Assembly: GCA_963699525.1 (NCBI GenBank)
Contig: CAVOUI010000004.1
Location: 310,001-374,000 of the forward strand
Length of the DNA: 64,000 nt
Source: SG8-41 sp963699525
GTDB lineage: Bacteria; Pseudomonadota; Gammaproteobacteria; Burkholderiales; SG8-41
Direction of reading: 5' to 3'
This document shows positions 25,056-34,353 of this stretch, one piece after another (within the stretch, counting starts at the first letter, position 1; every line of letters starts with the position of its first letter). Below the pieces are notes generated by a model. It did no database searches, was not told the DNA's origin, and saw nothing but the letters and a program-made list of their open reading frames with translations. Position numbers and translations under genes: made by a program.

Positions 25056-25908
25056 CTAGTCCGGCAGCGGCGGCAGCGCGCGCAGGTAGGCGATCAGCGC
25101 CGCGAGGTCCTGCGGCGTCAGCTTGCTCGTGGTGTTGGTGATGACCTCGCCCATCGCCTCGGCCGCAACGTCGCCGTCGGGGGTGAGTCCGCTCGTCAGG
25201 AAATCGGCAAGATCGCGGTCGCTCCACTTCTTGAGTCCGGTCGGGGTCAGGTTCGGCACGCCCTTGCCCTCGGGGCCCTTGCCGCCGGCAAGGAAGCGGC
25301 CACTCTTCGGGCCGCCGAGGAAGTTGCGCGGCGTGTGGCATTCCCCGCAATGTCCGAGCGCCTGCGCGAGGTAGGCGCCGCGATTGACGACGTCCGGAGA
25401 CGCCCGGCGCATTGGCGAAGGGCCCGGGCGTGAAGAAGAACCACTTCCAGACCGTGACCAGGAAGCGCCAGCCGAAGAAGAAGCCGAGGTCGTGCTCGCG
25501 ACTCGGCTGGCTGCTCGCCGGCAGCGTGCGCAGGTAGGCCCAAAGGTCGCGCAGGTCGTTGTCAGTGATCTTCGTGAACGACGGGTAGGGAAAGGCCGGA
25601 AAGTAGTTGGCGCCGTCGGGACGCCGGCCGTGGCGCATGGCGCGGATGAAATCGGCCTCGCTCCAGCGCCCGATGCCGGCTTGCGGGTGCGGCGTGATGT
25701 TCGGTCCGTAGAAGGTCCCGAACGGGGTCTTCAGGGCCCGACCGCCGGCGTAGGGGGTGGCGCCCTCCTTGGTTTCCGTGTGGCAGCCGAGGCAGCCGCC
25801 GGCCTGGGCGAGGTACTCGCCGCGCTTCGCGTCGCCCTGCGCCGATGCAGTCGCCGTCGACATCCCCAGCAGCAGCGCGAGCACGGCCGATATCAGCGAA
25901 TGTTTCAT
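25056..25908 (-). CDS. Diheme c-type cytochrome (frameshifted)
   Basis: A secreted electron-transfer protein of the cytochrome subunit type seen with alcohol/gluconate dehydrogenases. The signal peptide (about 1-23, ending ASAQ) is followed by the first heme motif GCLGCH. Then come TPFGTFYGPNITPHP, IGRWSEADFIRAMRHGRRPDG and the Met-containing ligand region of the first domain. The second heme motif HCGECH is in the other frame, after PFANAP. One extra base near 25405 explains the break, and the true end is LRALPPLPD at 25056. No dehydrogenase subunit is adjacent, so its partner is unknown. Confidence 0.85.
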
Positions 25909-25991
25909 ACGTGGCGCGAGTCTATCTCAATCCCGGCCCCTCCCGACGAGGCGAGGGCTGACCCCTGCAACAGTCGATTTCCGGGGTCCGC

Positions 25992-26022
25992 AAAAAAGCG
26001 AAAACCCCGCCGCAGCGGGGTT
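25992..26022 (-). terminator. Rho-independent terminator of the cytochrome c' gene
   Basis: Stem AACCCCGC / GCGGGGTT (26003-26022, 4-base loop). Read on the minus strand it is followed by TTCGCTTTTTTG. It lies 24 bases beyond the cytochrome c' stop. Confidence 0.85.
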
Positions 26023-26045
26023 GATCTGCCACTCCAACTTCAAAA

Positions 26046-26507
26046 TTATTTCGCGCGAAAATCTTGGTGGCAGGCGCCGCAAGTTTTGCCGACTGCCAGG
26101 ATTTGCGCCTTGACTGCAGCTTCGTTGCCGCCCGCGCTCACGGACGCGAGCTTGGAGGTTTCGTTCTCGAGGCGGCTTGCGGCCGCATCAAACTGGGCCT
26201 TGTTGTCGAAAACGGCTGGCATCGCCCGGGACTTCTCGCCCTTTGTGCTGGCATCGAATCCATCCCACGCCATTCTGCTGAGGTTATCCAGGAATCCCGC
26301 ATTGCGCTGGACCACCGCGGCGTTGTAGGGCGCCTTGCCCTGCGCCATCGCGGCCATCGGACCGAAGTACTTGCCCTGCAACGTCATGACCGACTGGCGC
26401 TGCTTCACGAGTACGTCAGGCTTGGCCTGCGCCAACGCGTCGAGCGCGTAACCCGCGCCGGCGCCCACGCTCAACACCAACACTGCCGAAATCAGCTTCT
26501 TGTTCAT
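26046..26507 (-). CDS. Cytochrome c' (class II cytochrome c)
   Basis: Periplasmic four-helix cytochrome that binds NO and similar small ligands in some bacteria. A signal peptide (MNKKLISAVLVLSVGAGAGYALDALAQA) precedes a helical body. The heme motif is at the C-terminus, TCGACHQDFRAK, as is diagnostic for class II. Length is 153 residues. The ATG at 26507 is chosen because AGGAGA precedes it and the signal peptide begins there; a frame from 26564 adds residues unlike a leader. A strong terminator follows. Its physiological ligand cannot be predicted. Confidence 0.93.
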   Translation of the reverse strand: MNKKLISAVLVLSVGAGAGYALDALAQAKPDVLVKQRQSVMTLQGKYFGPMAAMAQGKAPYNAAVVQRNAGFLDNLSRMAWDGFDASTKGEKSRAMPAVFDNKAQFDAAASRLENETSKLASVSAGGNEAAVKAQILAVGKTCGACHQDFRAK

Positions 26508-26666
26508 CCATTTCTCCTCATTGAGATTGGCCTGCGAACACAAGTGTAACGGCACCCGCCGCACACACCCTCAACAGCCATGGGCGCCTGATTATTCCGA
26601 GCGCAGGCCGAAGCGCTCGCGGAGTGTAGGTACGGGGCAGCGACCCGTCAACCTGTCCTGATTCCG

Positions 26667-27089
26667 TCATGTGAAATCGACCTTGGCGCTGCGCGCGCGC
26701 TTGATCTCGCCCCGACGACGCTTGGACTCCAGCCGTCGCTGCCGGGACGCGCGGGTGGGGCTCGTCGACCTGCGGTGCTTGCGGGGCCGGGCCGCCTCGC
26801 GGACGAGGGCAACGAGACGCTCGATCGCGTCGTTGCGATTCTGGTCCTGGCTGCGGAAGCGGTGCGCCGTGATGACCAGCACGCCCTCCCGGGTCAGGCG
26901 GCGCCCGGCGATCGCTCGCAATCGCTCGCGCACCGGCGGCGGAAGGGAGACTGAATGCCGGACATCGAAGCGCAGCTGGACGGCGGTCGCGACCTTGTTG
27001 ACGTTCTGCCCGCCCGGGCCGGATGCCCGGATGAAGGTTAGCTCGATCTCGTTCTCGTCAATTGCAATTCCAGGCGCAACCGGGATCAT
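26667..27089 (-). CDS. arfB: Peptidyl-tRNA hydrolase / ribosome rescue factor ArfB
   Basis: ArfB (YaeJ) frees ribosomes stalled on non-stop mRNA. The catalytic loop ASGPGGQNVNKVATAVQLRFD contains the GGQ motif, and a basic tail rich in Arg and Lys (about 105-140) fits insertion into the empty mRNA channel. Length from the ATG at 27089 is 140 residues, as in the family; the longer frame from 27122 adds a basic stretch without support. It is divergent from dsbB. Confidence 0.93.
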   Translation of the reverse strand: MIPVAPGIAIDENEIELTFIRASGPGGQNVNKVATAVQLRFDVRHSVSLPPPVRERLRAIAGRRLTREGVLVITAHRFRSQDQNRNDAIERLVALVREAARPRKHRRSTSPTRASRQRRLESKRRRGEIKRARSAKVDFT

Positions 27090-27147
27090 CGGCCGAGTGT
27101 ACGGGCGGCGCCCACGCTGCACAACCGCGATTGGGTAAACTTACCGA

Positions 27148-27669
27148 ATGCGGACGATAGCGGGATTGCCTTTGATGCCGCGGCTCGGCTATGCGCTCGG
27201 CTTCCTCGCCTGCGCGGCGCTACTCGCCTTCGCCTACTACCTCCAGTACTACGAAGGGCAGGACCCGTGCCCGCTTTGCATCCTGCAGCGCGTCGCATTC
27301 CTGGCGCTCGCGGTGATTTTCCTCGTAGCGGCCGTGCATGGCCCCGGGCGCATCGGAGCGCTTGTCTACTCCGGCTTGCTGATTACGACGGCGAGCATCG
27401 GCGCGGCCCTCGCCGCGCGCCACGTTTGGCTGCAGAACCTGCCAAGGAGCCAGGTTCCGGAGTGCGGGCCGGGGCTGGAGTACCTCGTGAAGCGATTGCC
27501 GCTGACAGAGGCGCTGGAGAAAATCTTCACCGGCAGCGGGGAATGCGCGGAGGTCGGCTGGACCTTTCTCGGGCTGTCGATCGCCGGCTGGGCGTTGCTG
27601 TGGTTCCTGCTGTTCGGGGCGTTCGCGATGTACCTTGCGCTCGCCGCCATGCGCCGGACCTCGCGGTGA
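27148..27669 (+). CDS. dsbB: Disulfide bond formation protein B
   Basis: DsbB reoxidises periplasmic DsbA and passes electrons to quinone from the inner membrane. The 173-residue protein has four membrane segments, the first redox pair DPCPLCILQR (Cys41, Cys44) and the second periplasmic loop with QVPECGPG and SGECAEVGW cysteines. The start ATG at 27148 gives a short leader; ATG at 27175 (MPRLGYALG) is an alternative. It stands divergent from arfB. Confidence 0.94.
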   Translation: MRTIAGLPLMPRLGYALGFLACAALLAFAYYLQYYEGQDPCPLCILQRVAFLALAVIFLVAAVHGPGRIGALVYSGLLITTASIGAALAARHVWLQNLPRSQVPECGPGLEYLVKRLPLTEALEKIFTGSGECAEVGWTFLGLSIAGWALLWFLLFGAFAMYLALAAMRRTSR

Positions 27670-27749
27670 TCGCAGTCGTGGTCCGCGGACAAGCGTCCGC
27701 TGCCAGGGTGCCGCGCCGGAAGCGCGCCGCCGCGGCGCCGTGCTAGAGT

Positions 27750-27959
27750 CTAGGCGGGAATATCCGGCTCGAGCTGGCGCTCGAGCATCGTGATCTGGTC
27801 TTTCAGGAAGAGCTTGCGTTTCTTGAGGCGCTGCAATTGCAATTGATCCTGGGCGCTGCTTTGAGAAAGGCGGGAAATGACGTCATCGAGGTCTCTGTGC
27901 TCAGTCTGCAATTGGTGGATACGTTGCTTCAGAGACTCGACTTCGACGGTATGTATCAT
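27750..27959 (-). CDS. YdcH/DUF465 family small coiled-coil protein
   Basis: A 69-residue protein rich in charged heptads (VESLKQRIHQLQTEHRDLDDVISRLSQ and LQLQRLKKRKLFLKDQITMLER), typical of DUF465. Function is unknown in the family. The ATG at 27959 is preferred because GGAGG stands nine bases upstream; another ATG three codons earlier overlaps that site. The open frame extends to 28118 but without family similarity. Confidence 0.88.
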   Translation of the reverse strand: MIHTVEVESLKQRIHQLQTEHRDLDDVISRLSQSSAQDQLQLQRLKKRKLFLKDQITMLERQLEPDIPA

Positions 27960-28111
27960 GGGTAGCATCCTCCATACCAGCTTGGAACGAGCGCATTCAG
28001 TATAGACCCAATGATTTGGAAAAAAAACTAGACCCGCACCGGCCGCGTGCTGCGTCGCGAAGCCGGATGCAGGGGCACAATTAACCCGCTGTTTTTCTTT
28101 AGGAAGGCGAT

Positions 28112-28576
28112 TTGGCAATCACGCTCAAGGTGAACGGCCGCGCACACACGGTCGTGGCGGAGCCCGAGACGGCGCTCCTCTATGTCCTGCGCAACGACCT
28201 CAAGTTGAAGGGCGCGCGCTTCGGCTGCGGCATGGGCCAGTGCGGCGCGTGCACCGTGCTGCTGGACGGCAAGCCCGTGCAGTCCTGCGACCTGCCGCTC
28301 TCCGCCGCTGCGGGTAAGAGCATCACGACCGTCGAGGGCCTCGCGCAAAACGGCAAGCTGCACCCGCTGCAGCAGGCATTCATCGAGGAGCAGGCCGCGC
28401 AGTGCGGCTACTGTGCGACCGGCATCATCATGACCGCCAAGGCGCTGCTCGACGCCAATCCGCGGGCCACCGACGCGGAGATCCGCTCCGCGCTCAAAGG
28501 CAACCTCTGCCGCTGCGGCACGCACCATCGCATCCTGCGCGCCATACAACGCGCAGCCCTGGCAATGAGGAAATAG
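28112..28576 (+). CDS. Molybdenum hydroxylase [2Fe-2S] subunit
   Basis: Small electron-transfer subunit of a xanthine-oxidase-family enzyme (isoquinoline 1-oxidoreductase or nicotinate dehydrogenase type). It has the plant-type cluster ligands FGCGMGQCGACTVLLDG with the later Cys in QSCDLPL. The second cluster motif is QCGYCATGIIM with LCRCGTHHRI. Length 154. The TTG start is chosen because AGGAAGGCGA precedes it and the family begins there. It is followed three bases later by the catalytic subunit. No FAD subunit is nearby, which fits this two-subunit type. Confidence 0.92.
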   Translation: MAITLKVNGRAHTVVAEPETALLYVLRNDLKLKGARFGCGMGQCGACTVLLDGKPVQSCDLPLSAAAGKSITTVEGLAQNGKLHPLQQAFIEEQAAQCGYCATGIIMTAKALLDANPRATDAEIRSALKGNLCRCGTHHRILRAIQRAALAMRK

Positions 28577-28579
28577 ACA

Positions 28580-30706
28580 ATGGCGACCGCTGGCACGCAG
28601 CCCCGCAAACTGCCCGGCAGCCTCAACGCGAATCGCAGGCTCGATCGCTGGCTGCGCGTCAACCGCGACGGCACGGTGACCGTGTTCCCGGGCAAGGTCG
28701 AGATCGGCCAGGGGATCCTCACCGCGCTCACGCAAATCGTCGCCGAGGAGCTCGATGTCGCGCTCGAGCGCATTCGCCTCGCGCCCACCGACACGAGCTA
28801 CAGCCCCGACGAGGGAATGACCTCGGGCAGCCAGTCAATCACCGACGGGGGGACGGCGCTGCGCTACGCCGCGGCGGAGACGCGAGACCTGCTGCTGCAA
28901 CGGGCCGCCGCCAAGCTTGGCGTTTCGCTCGAGCAGCTTGCGGTCGCGGACGGCGTCATCACGGCGCGCTCCGGAGGCAGCGCCACTTACTGGGACCTCG
29001 CGAGCGACGACCTGCTCGCGCGCGAGGCAACCGCCGAGATCGCGCCCAAGCCCGCCTCGCAGCACACGATCATCGGCAAGCCCGCGCCGCGGCGCGATAT
29101 TCCCGCCAAGGTCAGCGGCACGCCGATCTACGTCCACGATCTCGAGCTGCCGGGCATGCTGCACGGGCGCATCGCCCGCCCCCCGAGCTACGAAGCGCGG
29201 CTCGCCGGTCTCGACGAGGCCGAGGTGCGCGCGCTGCCGGGCGTGGTGAAGGTCGTGCGGGACGGCAGCTTCCTCGGCGTCGTTGCCGAGCGCGAGGAGC
29301 AGGCGATCCGCGCGCTGACCCGCCTCAAGCGCATTGCGCGGTGGGAGGAGGCAACGCAGCTTCCCGAATCCGACGCGCGCTTTCTCTACCGGGAGACGAG
29401 CGAGGATACCGTCATCAGCGAGAAGCACGATGCCGCGGCCGCCGCGCGCAAGGCGAAAACGCTCGAGGCGGAATACACGCGGCCTTACACCGCGCACGCC
29501 GCGCTCGGACCGTCCTGCGCCGTCGCGCGCTTCGAGGATGGCCGCTACACGGTGTGGACTCACAGCCAGGGTGTGTTTCCGCTGAGGCGCGATCTTGCGC
29601 CCGTGCTCGGCGTGGAGGAGAAGCGCGTCACGGTGATCCACATGGACGGTGCCGGATGCTACGGCCACAACGGCGCGGACGATGCCGCGCTCGATGCGGC
29701 GCTCCTCGCGCGGGCCGTGCCCGGCCGGCCCGTGCGGGTGCAATGGATGCGCGAGGACGAGTTCCACTGGGAGCCCTATGGACCGACCATGGCGGTGAAG
29801 CTGAAGGGCGACCTCGACGCGCAAGGCCACATCGTCGGCTGGACCGAAGACATCTGGAGCAACTCGCACAGCACGCGGCCTAATGGGCTCGGCGGCGTCA
29901 ACCTGCTGGCGGCGTGGCATCTCGCGCAGCCGCACAAGCCCTCGCCCCCGCGCAATCCCCCGCTGCCGGGCGGCGGCAGCCACCGCAACGCGATTCCGAT
30001 CTACGAGTTCCCCAACGAGCGCGTGACCAACCGCCTCGTGAAGCGCATGCCGGTGCGGGTGTCCGCGCTGCGCGCGCTCGGCGCGACCGCCAACGTCTTC
30101 GCGATCGAGTCGTTCATGGACGAGCTCGCCGCCGCCGCCGGCGCCGACCCGGTCGAGTTCCGCCTGCGCCACCTCAAGGACCCGCGCGCCCGCGCGGTGA
30201 TCGAGACCGTCGCGGCAAAGGCCGGATGGCGCAAGGGCGAGAAGGGCGACGGCACGCGCGGGCGCGGCATCGGCTTCGCGCGCTACAAGAACGGCGCCTG
30301 TTACGTGGCGGAGATCGTGGAAGTGGAGGCCGGCAACGAGATCGCGGTCAAGCGCGTGTGGGCGGCGATCGACGCCGGGCTCGTCATCAATCCCGACGGC
30401 CTCGTCAACCAGACCGAGGGCGGCATCATCCAGGCCGCGAGCTGGGCGTTGAAGGAGGCGATCCAGTACGACCGCAGCCGCATCCTCACCAGCACCTGGA
30501 ACGACTACCCGATCCTCACCTTCGAGGAGTCGCCCGTGGTGGAGGTGACGATCGTCAACCGCCCCGATGAGCCGCCGCTCGGCGCGGGCGAGGGCACTCA
30601 GGGCCCGACGGTCGCCGCGATCGCCAACGCCATCTTCAACGCGATGGGCGCGCGGCTGCGCGACCTGCCGTTCACCCGGGACCGGGTACTGGCCGCGCTC
30701 GCCTGA
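28580..30706 (+). CDS. Molybdopterin-binding catalytic subunit of an aldehyde/N-heterocycle hydroxylase
   Basis: Large subunit that binds the molybdenum cofactor and hydroxylates an aldehyde or N-heterocyclic ring. The 708-residue protein starts with SLNANRRLDRWLRVNRDGTVTVFPGKVEIGQG. It has the YTRPYTAHAALGPSCAVA substrate-channel region, MDGAGCYGHNGADDAALDA, and the active-site Glu in PPLGAGEGTQGPTVAAIANA near the end. There is no twin-arginine leader, unlike some IorB proteins, and no fused cytochrome domain, unlike some nicotinate dehydrogenases. Pairing with the [2Fe-2S] subunit is certain from adjacency. The substrate is not predictable. Confidence 0.9.
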   Translation: MATAGTQPRKLPGSLNANRRLDRWLRVNRDGTVTVFPGKVEIGQGILTALTQIVAEELDVALERIRLAPTDTSYSPDEGMTSGSQSITDGGTALRYAAAETRDLLLQRAAAKLGVSLEQLAVADGVITARSGGSATYWDLASDDLLAREATAEIAPKPASQHTIIGKPAPRRDIPAKVSGTPIYVHDLELPGMLHGRIARPPSYEARLAGLDEAEVRALPGVVKVVRDGSFLGVVAEREEQAIRALTRLKRIARWEEATQLPESDARFLYRETSEDTVISEKHDAAAAARKAKTLEAEYTRPYTAHAALGPSCAVARFEDGRYTVWTHSQGVFPLRRDLAPVLGVEEKRVTVIHMDGAGCYGHNGADDAALDAALLARAVPGRPVRVQWMREDEFHWEPYGPTMAVKLKGDLDAQGHIVGWTEDIWSNSHSTRPNGLGGVNLLAAWHLAQPHKPSPPRNPPLPGGGSHRNAIPIYEFPNERVTNRLVKRMPVRVSALRALGATANVFAIESFMDELAAAAGADPVEFRLRHLKDPRARAVIETVAAKAGWRKGEKGDGTRGRGIGFARYKNGACYVAEIVEVEAGNEIAVKRVWAAIDAGLVINPDGLVNQTEGGIIQAASWALKEAIQYDRSRILTSTWNDYPILTFEESPVVEVTIVNRPDEPPLGAGEGTQGPTVAAIANAIFNAMGARLRDLPFTRDRVLAALA

Positions 30707-30711
30707 TCCCC

Positions 30712-31260
30712 GTGAAACGCGACGACGCACAGCTGACCGGGCTCGCGCTGGTCCTGAAGGCCGTCGAGTTTGCCTCGCGCAAGCATCGCGACCAGCGGCG
30801 CAAGGACAAGCGCGCCTCGCCTTACATCAACCACCCGATCCAGCTCGCCAACGTGCTCTGGTTCGAAGGCGGCGTGACCGATCCCGTCGTGATCGCGGCG
30901 GCGCTCCTGCACGACACCATCGAGGATACCCAGACGTCCTGGCAGGAGCTGCGCGGCGAATTCGGCGACGCGGTCGCGGAGGTCGTGCTCGACGTGACCG
31001 ACGTGAAGTGGCTCAAGAGGAACGTGCGCAAGCGGCTGCAGGTTTCCCGGGCGAAACATTCCAGCACGCGTGCGCGCCTCGTCAAGCTCGCTGACAAGAT
31101 CGTGAACCTGCGCGATGTCGCCGCGCACCCGCCGTCGGGCTGGTCGCTCGAGCGCCGGCGCGAATACTTCGATTGGGCGAGGGAAGTGATCGACCAGTTC
31201 CGCGGCACCCACCCGGATCTGGAGCGGCGGTTTGACGAGGCCTACGCTCTGAAGCCTTGA
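30712..31260 (+). CDS. HD-domain (p)ppGpp hydrolase, MESH1-like
   Basis: A 182-residue single-domain HD hydrolase like the small alarmone hydrolases and the N-terminal half of SpoT. It has AVEFASRKHRDQRRKDKRASPYINHPIQLANVL, the HD pair in AAALLHDTIEDTQT, and KLADKIVNLRDV. Expected to remove pyrophosphate from (p)ppGpp, or act on NADPH in some members, in the cytoplasm. No synthetase domain is fused. The GTG start lies six bases after the hydroxylase stop. The context gives no hint of its trigger. Confidence 0.85.
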   Translation: MKRDDAQLTGLALVLKAVEFASRKHRDQRRKDKRASPYINHPIQLANVLWFEGGVTDPVVIAAALLHDTIEDTQTSWQELRGEFGDAVAEVVLDVTDVKWLKRNVRKRLQVSRAKHSSTRARLVKLADKIVNLRDVAAHPPSGWSLERRREYFDWAREVIDQFRGTHPDLERRFDEAYALKP

Positions 31261-31398
31261 AATGACAGCACCCCGGTCGTTTTTCTGCCTCGGCGCGTCG
31301 TGGAGTCCACATTGTTAACTCGTGACCACGGGCGGAAGAAAGGGGCACAATAGCGCCTCACTCCGCAGGGCGAGTGATCACCGATTCAGGAGGGGAAA

Positions 31399-33522
31399 AT
31401 GAAAACGACGAGATTGAAGCAGGGTCTGGCGGCGGCCGTTCTGGCCGCGATTCTGGCGGCATGTGCCGCACAAACGGGGTCGGATGGAAGCGTTGGCGCG
31501 AACGAACTGGGGGGCGTCGTCACCAGCGCGAATGGGCCGGAGGCCGGCGTATGGGTGATCGCGGAGACGACCGAGATGCCGACCAAATTCGCGAAGATTG
31601 TGGTGACCGACGATCGCGGCCGCTACCTCATGCCGGATCTGCCCAAGGCAATTACAGCGTATGGGTGCGCGGCTACGGACTGGTGGATTCTCCCAAGATC
31701 AGTTCGCACTCCCGGCCGGACCCTGAATCTGACCGCGGTGCCCGCGCCCAGCCCGGCTGCGGCGGCGCAATACTATCCGGCGGTCTACTGGTACTCGATG
31801 CTCACGATCCCGGCGAAGAACGAGTTCCCCGTGGGCAAGGTGACGCATCAGGGAGAGTGGCTTCACGTCGTGAAGACGGGCGGCTGCATTGGCTGCCACG
31901 CGATGGGCACGATGGGAACGCGCACGATCCCGAAGGCATTCGCCGGCATGAAATCGCCCGACGCGTGGGCGCGGCGCATCCAGTCCGGTCAAGCCCTGCC
32001 GCAGATGGCCCGCGACATCAACCGGCTCGATCCGCAGCGCGCCTCACGTCCTGTTCGCTGACTGGACCGACCGCGTCGCGGCAGGCGAGCTGCCCTTCGC
32101 GCAGCCGGAGCGCCCGCAGGGCGTCGAGCGCAACCTTGTGCTTACCCAGTGGGACTGGAGCACGCCCACCGACTACTGCACGACCTGATCGGGACCGACC
32201 GGCGCAAGCCCACGGTCAACGCAAACGGCAAGTTCTACGGGTCTCCGGAGGAGAGCACGGACATCGTTCCGATTCTCGATCCAAAGACACAACACCGCGA
32301 CCTCGGTGAAGCATCCCGTGCGCGACCCGAAGACGCCGTCCTCCAAGATCGAGCCCGATGCAGCCCTCCGCCGTATTGGGGAGGACAAGCCGATCTGGGA
32401 CAGCCAGACCAGCAATCACAACCCGATGATGGACGAGAAAGGGGCGACCTTGGTTTGCCGCGCGGGTGCGTCATCCCAACAACCCGGACTACTGCAAGAA
32501 AGGGTCGAGCCACCCGTCGGCCAAGGTGGTCCCGATCAACGAGTCCGGCCGCCATCTCTCGATGTACGACCCGGCGACGGGCAAGTTCACGCTGATCAGC
32601 ACCTGCTTTCCGACTCACCACCTGATCTTCGCCGAGGACGCGAACAACACGATCTGGGTCAGTAGCGCATTCGGGACGGGGGTTATCGGCTGGTTCAACC
32701 GCAGGATGTTCGAGGAGACCGGCGACGAGGCGCGCTCGCAGGGCTGGACGCCGCTGATCCTCGACACCAACGGTAACGGCAAGCGCGACGCCTGGGTAGA
32801 GGACGACCAGCCGCTCGACCCGACCAAGGACAAGCGGGTGCATCTCAACATCTACGCCGTTGCCGTGAACCCGGTCGATGGCACGGTCTGGGGCACCGCC
32901 TGGTGGTCGCCCTGGCCGGGCTATATCGTGCGGCTGAATCCGGGGCCGAATCCATCCGAGACGGCGCTGGCCGAGCTGTATGAGGTTCCGCTGCCGGGCT
33001 ACGGGCCGCGCGGTGGCGACATCGATCGCAACGGCAACTACTGGGTCTCGCTCGCGAGCGGACATCTCGGCAAGTTCGACCGCAGCAAGTGTAAGGTGCT
33101 GAACGGGCCGAAGGTCGCGGACGGCAGGCACTGTCCCGAAGGCTGGACGTTTTATCCCTTTCCCGGCCCGCAGTTCCGGGACGTGAAGGCGGGCGGCAGC
33201 GCTGAGGCGAGCTACTACGTCTGGGTCGACCAGTTCAACACCCTCGGCTTGGGCGAAAACGTACCAATCGCCACCGGCAATCTCAATGAGTCGTACCTTG
33301 CCCTCGTGAACGGGCAATTCGTCAACCTGCGCGTGCCCTATCCGATCGGCTTCTTCCCGAAATGGGGCGAAGGGCGCATCGACGACCCGAACGGCGGGTG
33401 GAAAGGAAGATCGCTGTGGGCGACCGACTCCACTCGGACGGTGTTCCACAACGAGGTCGGCAAGGACGGCCGGCCGCGCGTGGTACAAGATCCAGCTCCG
33501 CCCCGATCCGCTTGCGAGGTGA
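31399..33522 (+). CDS. Lipoprotein with carboxypeptidase-regulatory domain, heme motif and beta-propeller-like region (several frameshifts)
   Basis: A large exported protein assembled from pieces in all three frames. It has a signal peptide with lipobox LAAC (Cys22). A carboxypeptidase-regulatory-like beta domain reads GGVVTSANGPEAGVWVIAET ... VTDDRGRYLMPDLPKGNYSVWVRGYG. Next is a c-type heme motif GGCIGCHAMG. A long C-terminal region resembles Vgb/SMP-30-type propellers (FAEDANNTIWVSSA, GGDIDRNGNYWVSLASGHLGKFDRS) with a calcium-loop-like DTNGNGKRDAWVEDD. Breaks of one base are needed near 31648, 31707, 32044, 32176, 32290, 32362-32381, 32450 and 33479. The end is RWYKIQLRPDPLAR before TGA 33520-33522. 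AGGAGGGG precedes the ATG. Role is unknown; a surface- or periplasm-anchored electron-transfer or lyase-like function is possible. Confidence 0.7.
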
Positions 33523-33556
33523 AGAGCGACTCACGACGGGAAACGCGACCTCACAG

Positions 33557-33587
33557 GAACCCCGCTTCGGCGGGGTTCTTGCTTTTC
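33557..33587 (+). terminator. Rho-independent terminator
   Basis: Stem GAACCCCGC / GCGGGGTTC with a TTCG tetraloop, followed by TTGCTTTT. It lies 35 bases after the stop of the heme-motif lipoprotein gene. A classic strong hairpin. Confidence 0.92.
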
Positions 33588-33650
33588 GGCGTGAACCCCA
33601 TCCACGCCGAGACTGTCTATACTATCGATACACTTCCAGGGGGATATCGA

Positions 33651-34034
33651 ATGTTGCGTGAGATCGAGGGGATAGCGGACGAACCCCGCACCCGCCGGCG
33701 CTGGTTCCACAACGAGTTTTTCGATCTCTTCGTGTGGCAGACCGAGGAAGGGGAGATCACGCTGTTCCAGCTCTGTTACGGAATCGATGCGAGCGAACGC
33801 GCGCTGGTCTGGCATCGCACCGGCGGTTTCTTCCACGACGGCGCGGGTCCGGCCAGGCCGGCCGCGGCCGACAAGATCGTTGCCCGCTTCGAGGTGGCCG
33901 CGCAGTCGCTGCCGCCTGATGTCAGCCAGGCTGTGAGCGAGCGCGTCCGCGAGTACATGGCGGGGGAGCAACCTGCCGCCGCGCGCCGCAAGCGTTTCCG
34001 CCGCGAAGAGTGGCAGAAGCGTCCCGCCGCCTGA
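33651..34034 (+). CDS. Conserved hypothetical protein
   Basis: A 127-residue protein that I do not assign to a family. It is soluble and charged, with no signal or membrane segment. It contains RRRWFHNEFFDLFVWQTEEGEITLFQLCYG, an aromatic-rich beta-like core, then a basic C-terminus (ARRKRFRREEW). The ATG has CCAGGGGG seven bases upstream. It stands alone between a plus-strand terminator and a convergent small gene with its own terminator, so it is a monocistronic unit. TATACT near 33630 may be its -10 box. Confidence 0.7.
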   Translation: MLREIEGIADEPRTRRRWFHNEFFDLFVWQTEEGEITLFQLCYGIDASERALVWHRTGGFFHDGAGPARPAAADKIVARFEVAAQSLPPDVSQAVSERVREYMAGEQPAAARRKRFRREEWQKRPAA

Positions 34035-34057
34035 CCCCCAGCGGAACCGCCGAGGGC

Positions 34058-34095
34058 AAAAAAAAGGCGGGCCGGCCACATGGGCACAGCCCGCC
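34058..34095 (-). terminator. Minus-strand rho-independent terminator
   Basis: Stem GGCGGGC (34066-34072) / GCCCGCC (34089-34095) with a 16-base loop. On the minus strand it is followed by TTTTTTTT (34058-34065). It serves the small gene that ends at 34114. Confidence 0.8.
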
Positions 34096-34113
34096 TCCGG
34101 GGGAGACGGTGCT

Positions 34114-34353
34114 TTAGATCTGGCTCGACAGCGCGCGGAGCCGCGCCATGAAGGCGGTCATGTCGATGCCTTCGAATTCGTCCGGCAGCTGCGGGCTCAG
34201 TTCCTGCGGGGTCTGGTAGCAGGAGAGCGCGACAACCGCGTAGGCCGGGCTCCAGTTCACGCACAGCAGCTCGCTGTCGCGTTGGGCAGGGGCGGTGGCC
34301 GAGTTCGCCTTCGCCTGCTTCGCCTTACGGAAGTCATTCATGTCGATAACCAT
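34114..34353 (-). CDS. Small hypothetical protein (79 residues)
   Basis: Not recognised. The N-terminus MVIDMNDFRKAKQAKANSA is basic. The middle LLCVNWSPAYAVVALSCYQ is hydrophobic with two cysteines, and the end DMTAFMARLRALSSQI looks helical. Its reality is supported by a Shine-Dalgarno (GGAGG) eight bases before the ATG and a strong terminator right after the stop. No operon partner. Confidence 0.7.
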   Translation of the reverse strand: MVIDMNDFRKAKQAKANSATAPAQRDSELLCVNWSPAYAVVALSCYQTPQELSPQLPDEFEGIDMTAFMARLRALSSQI

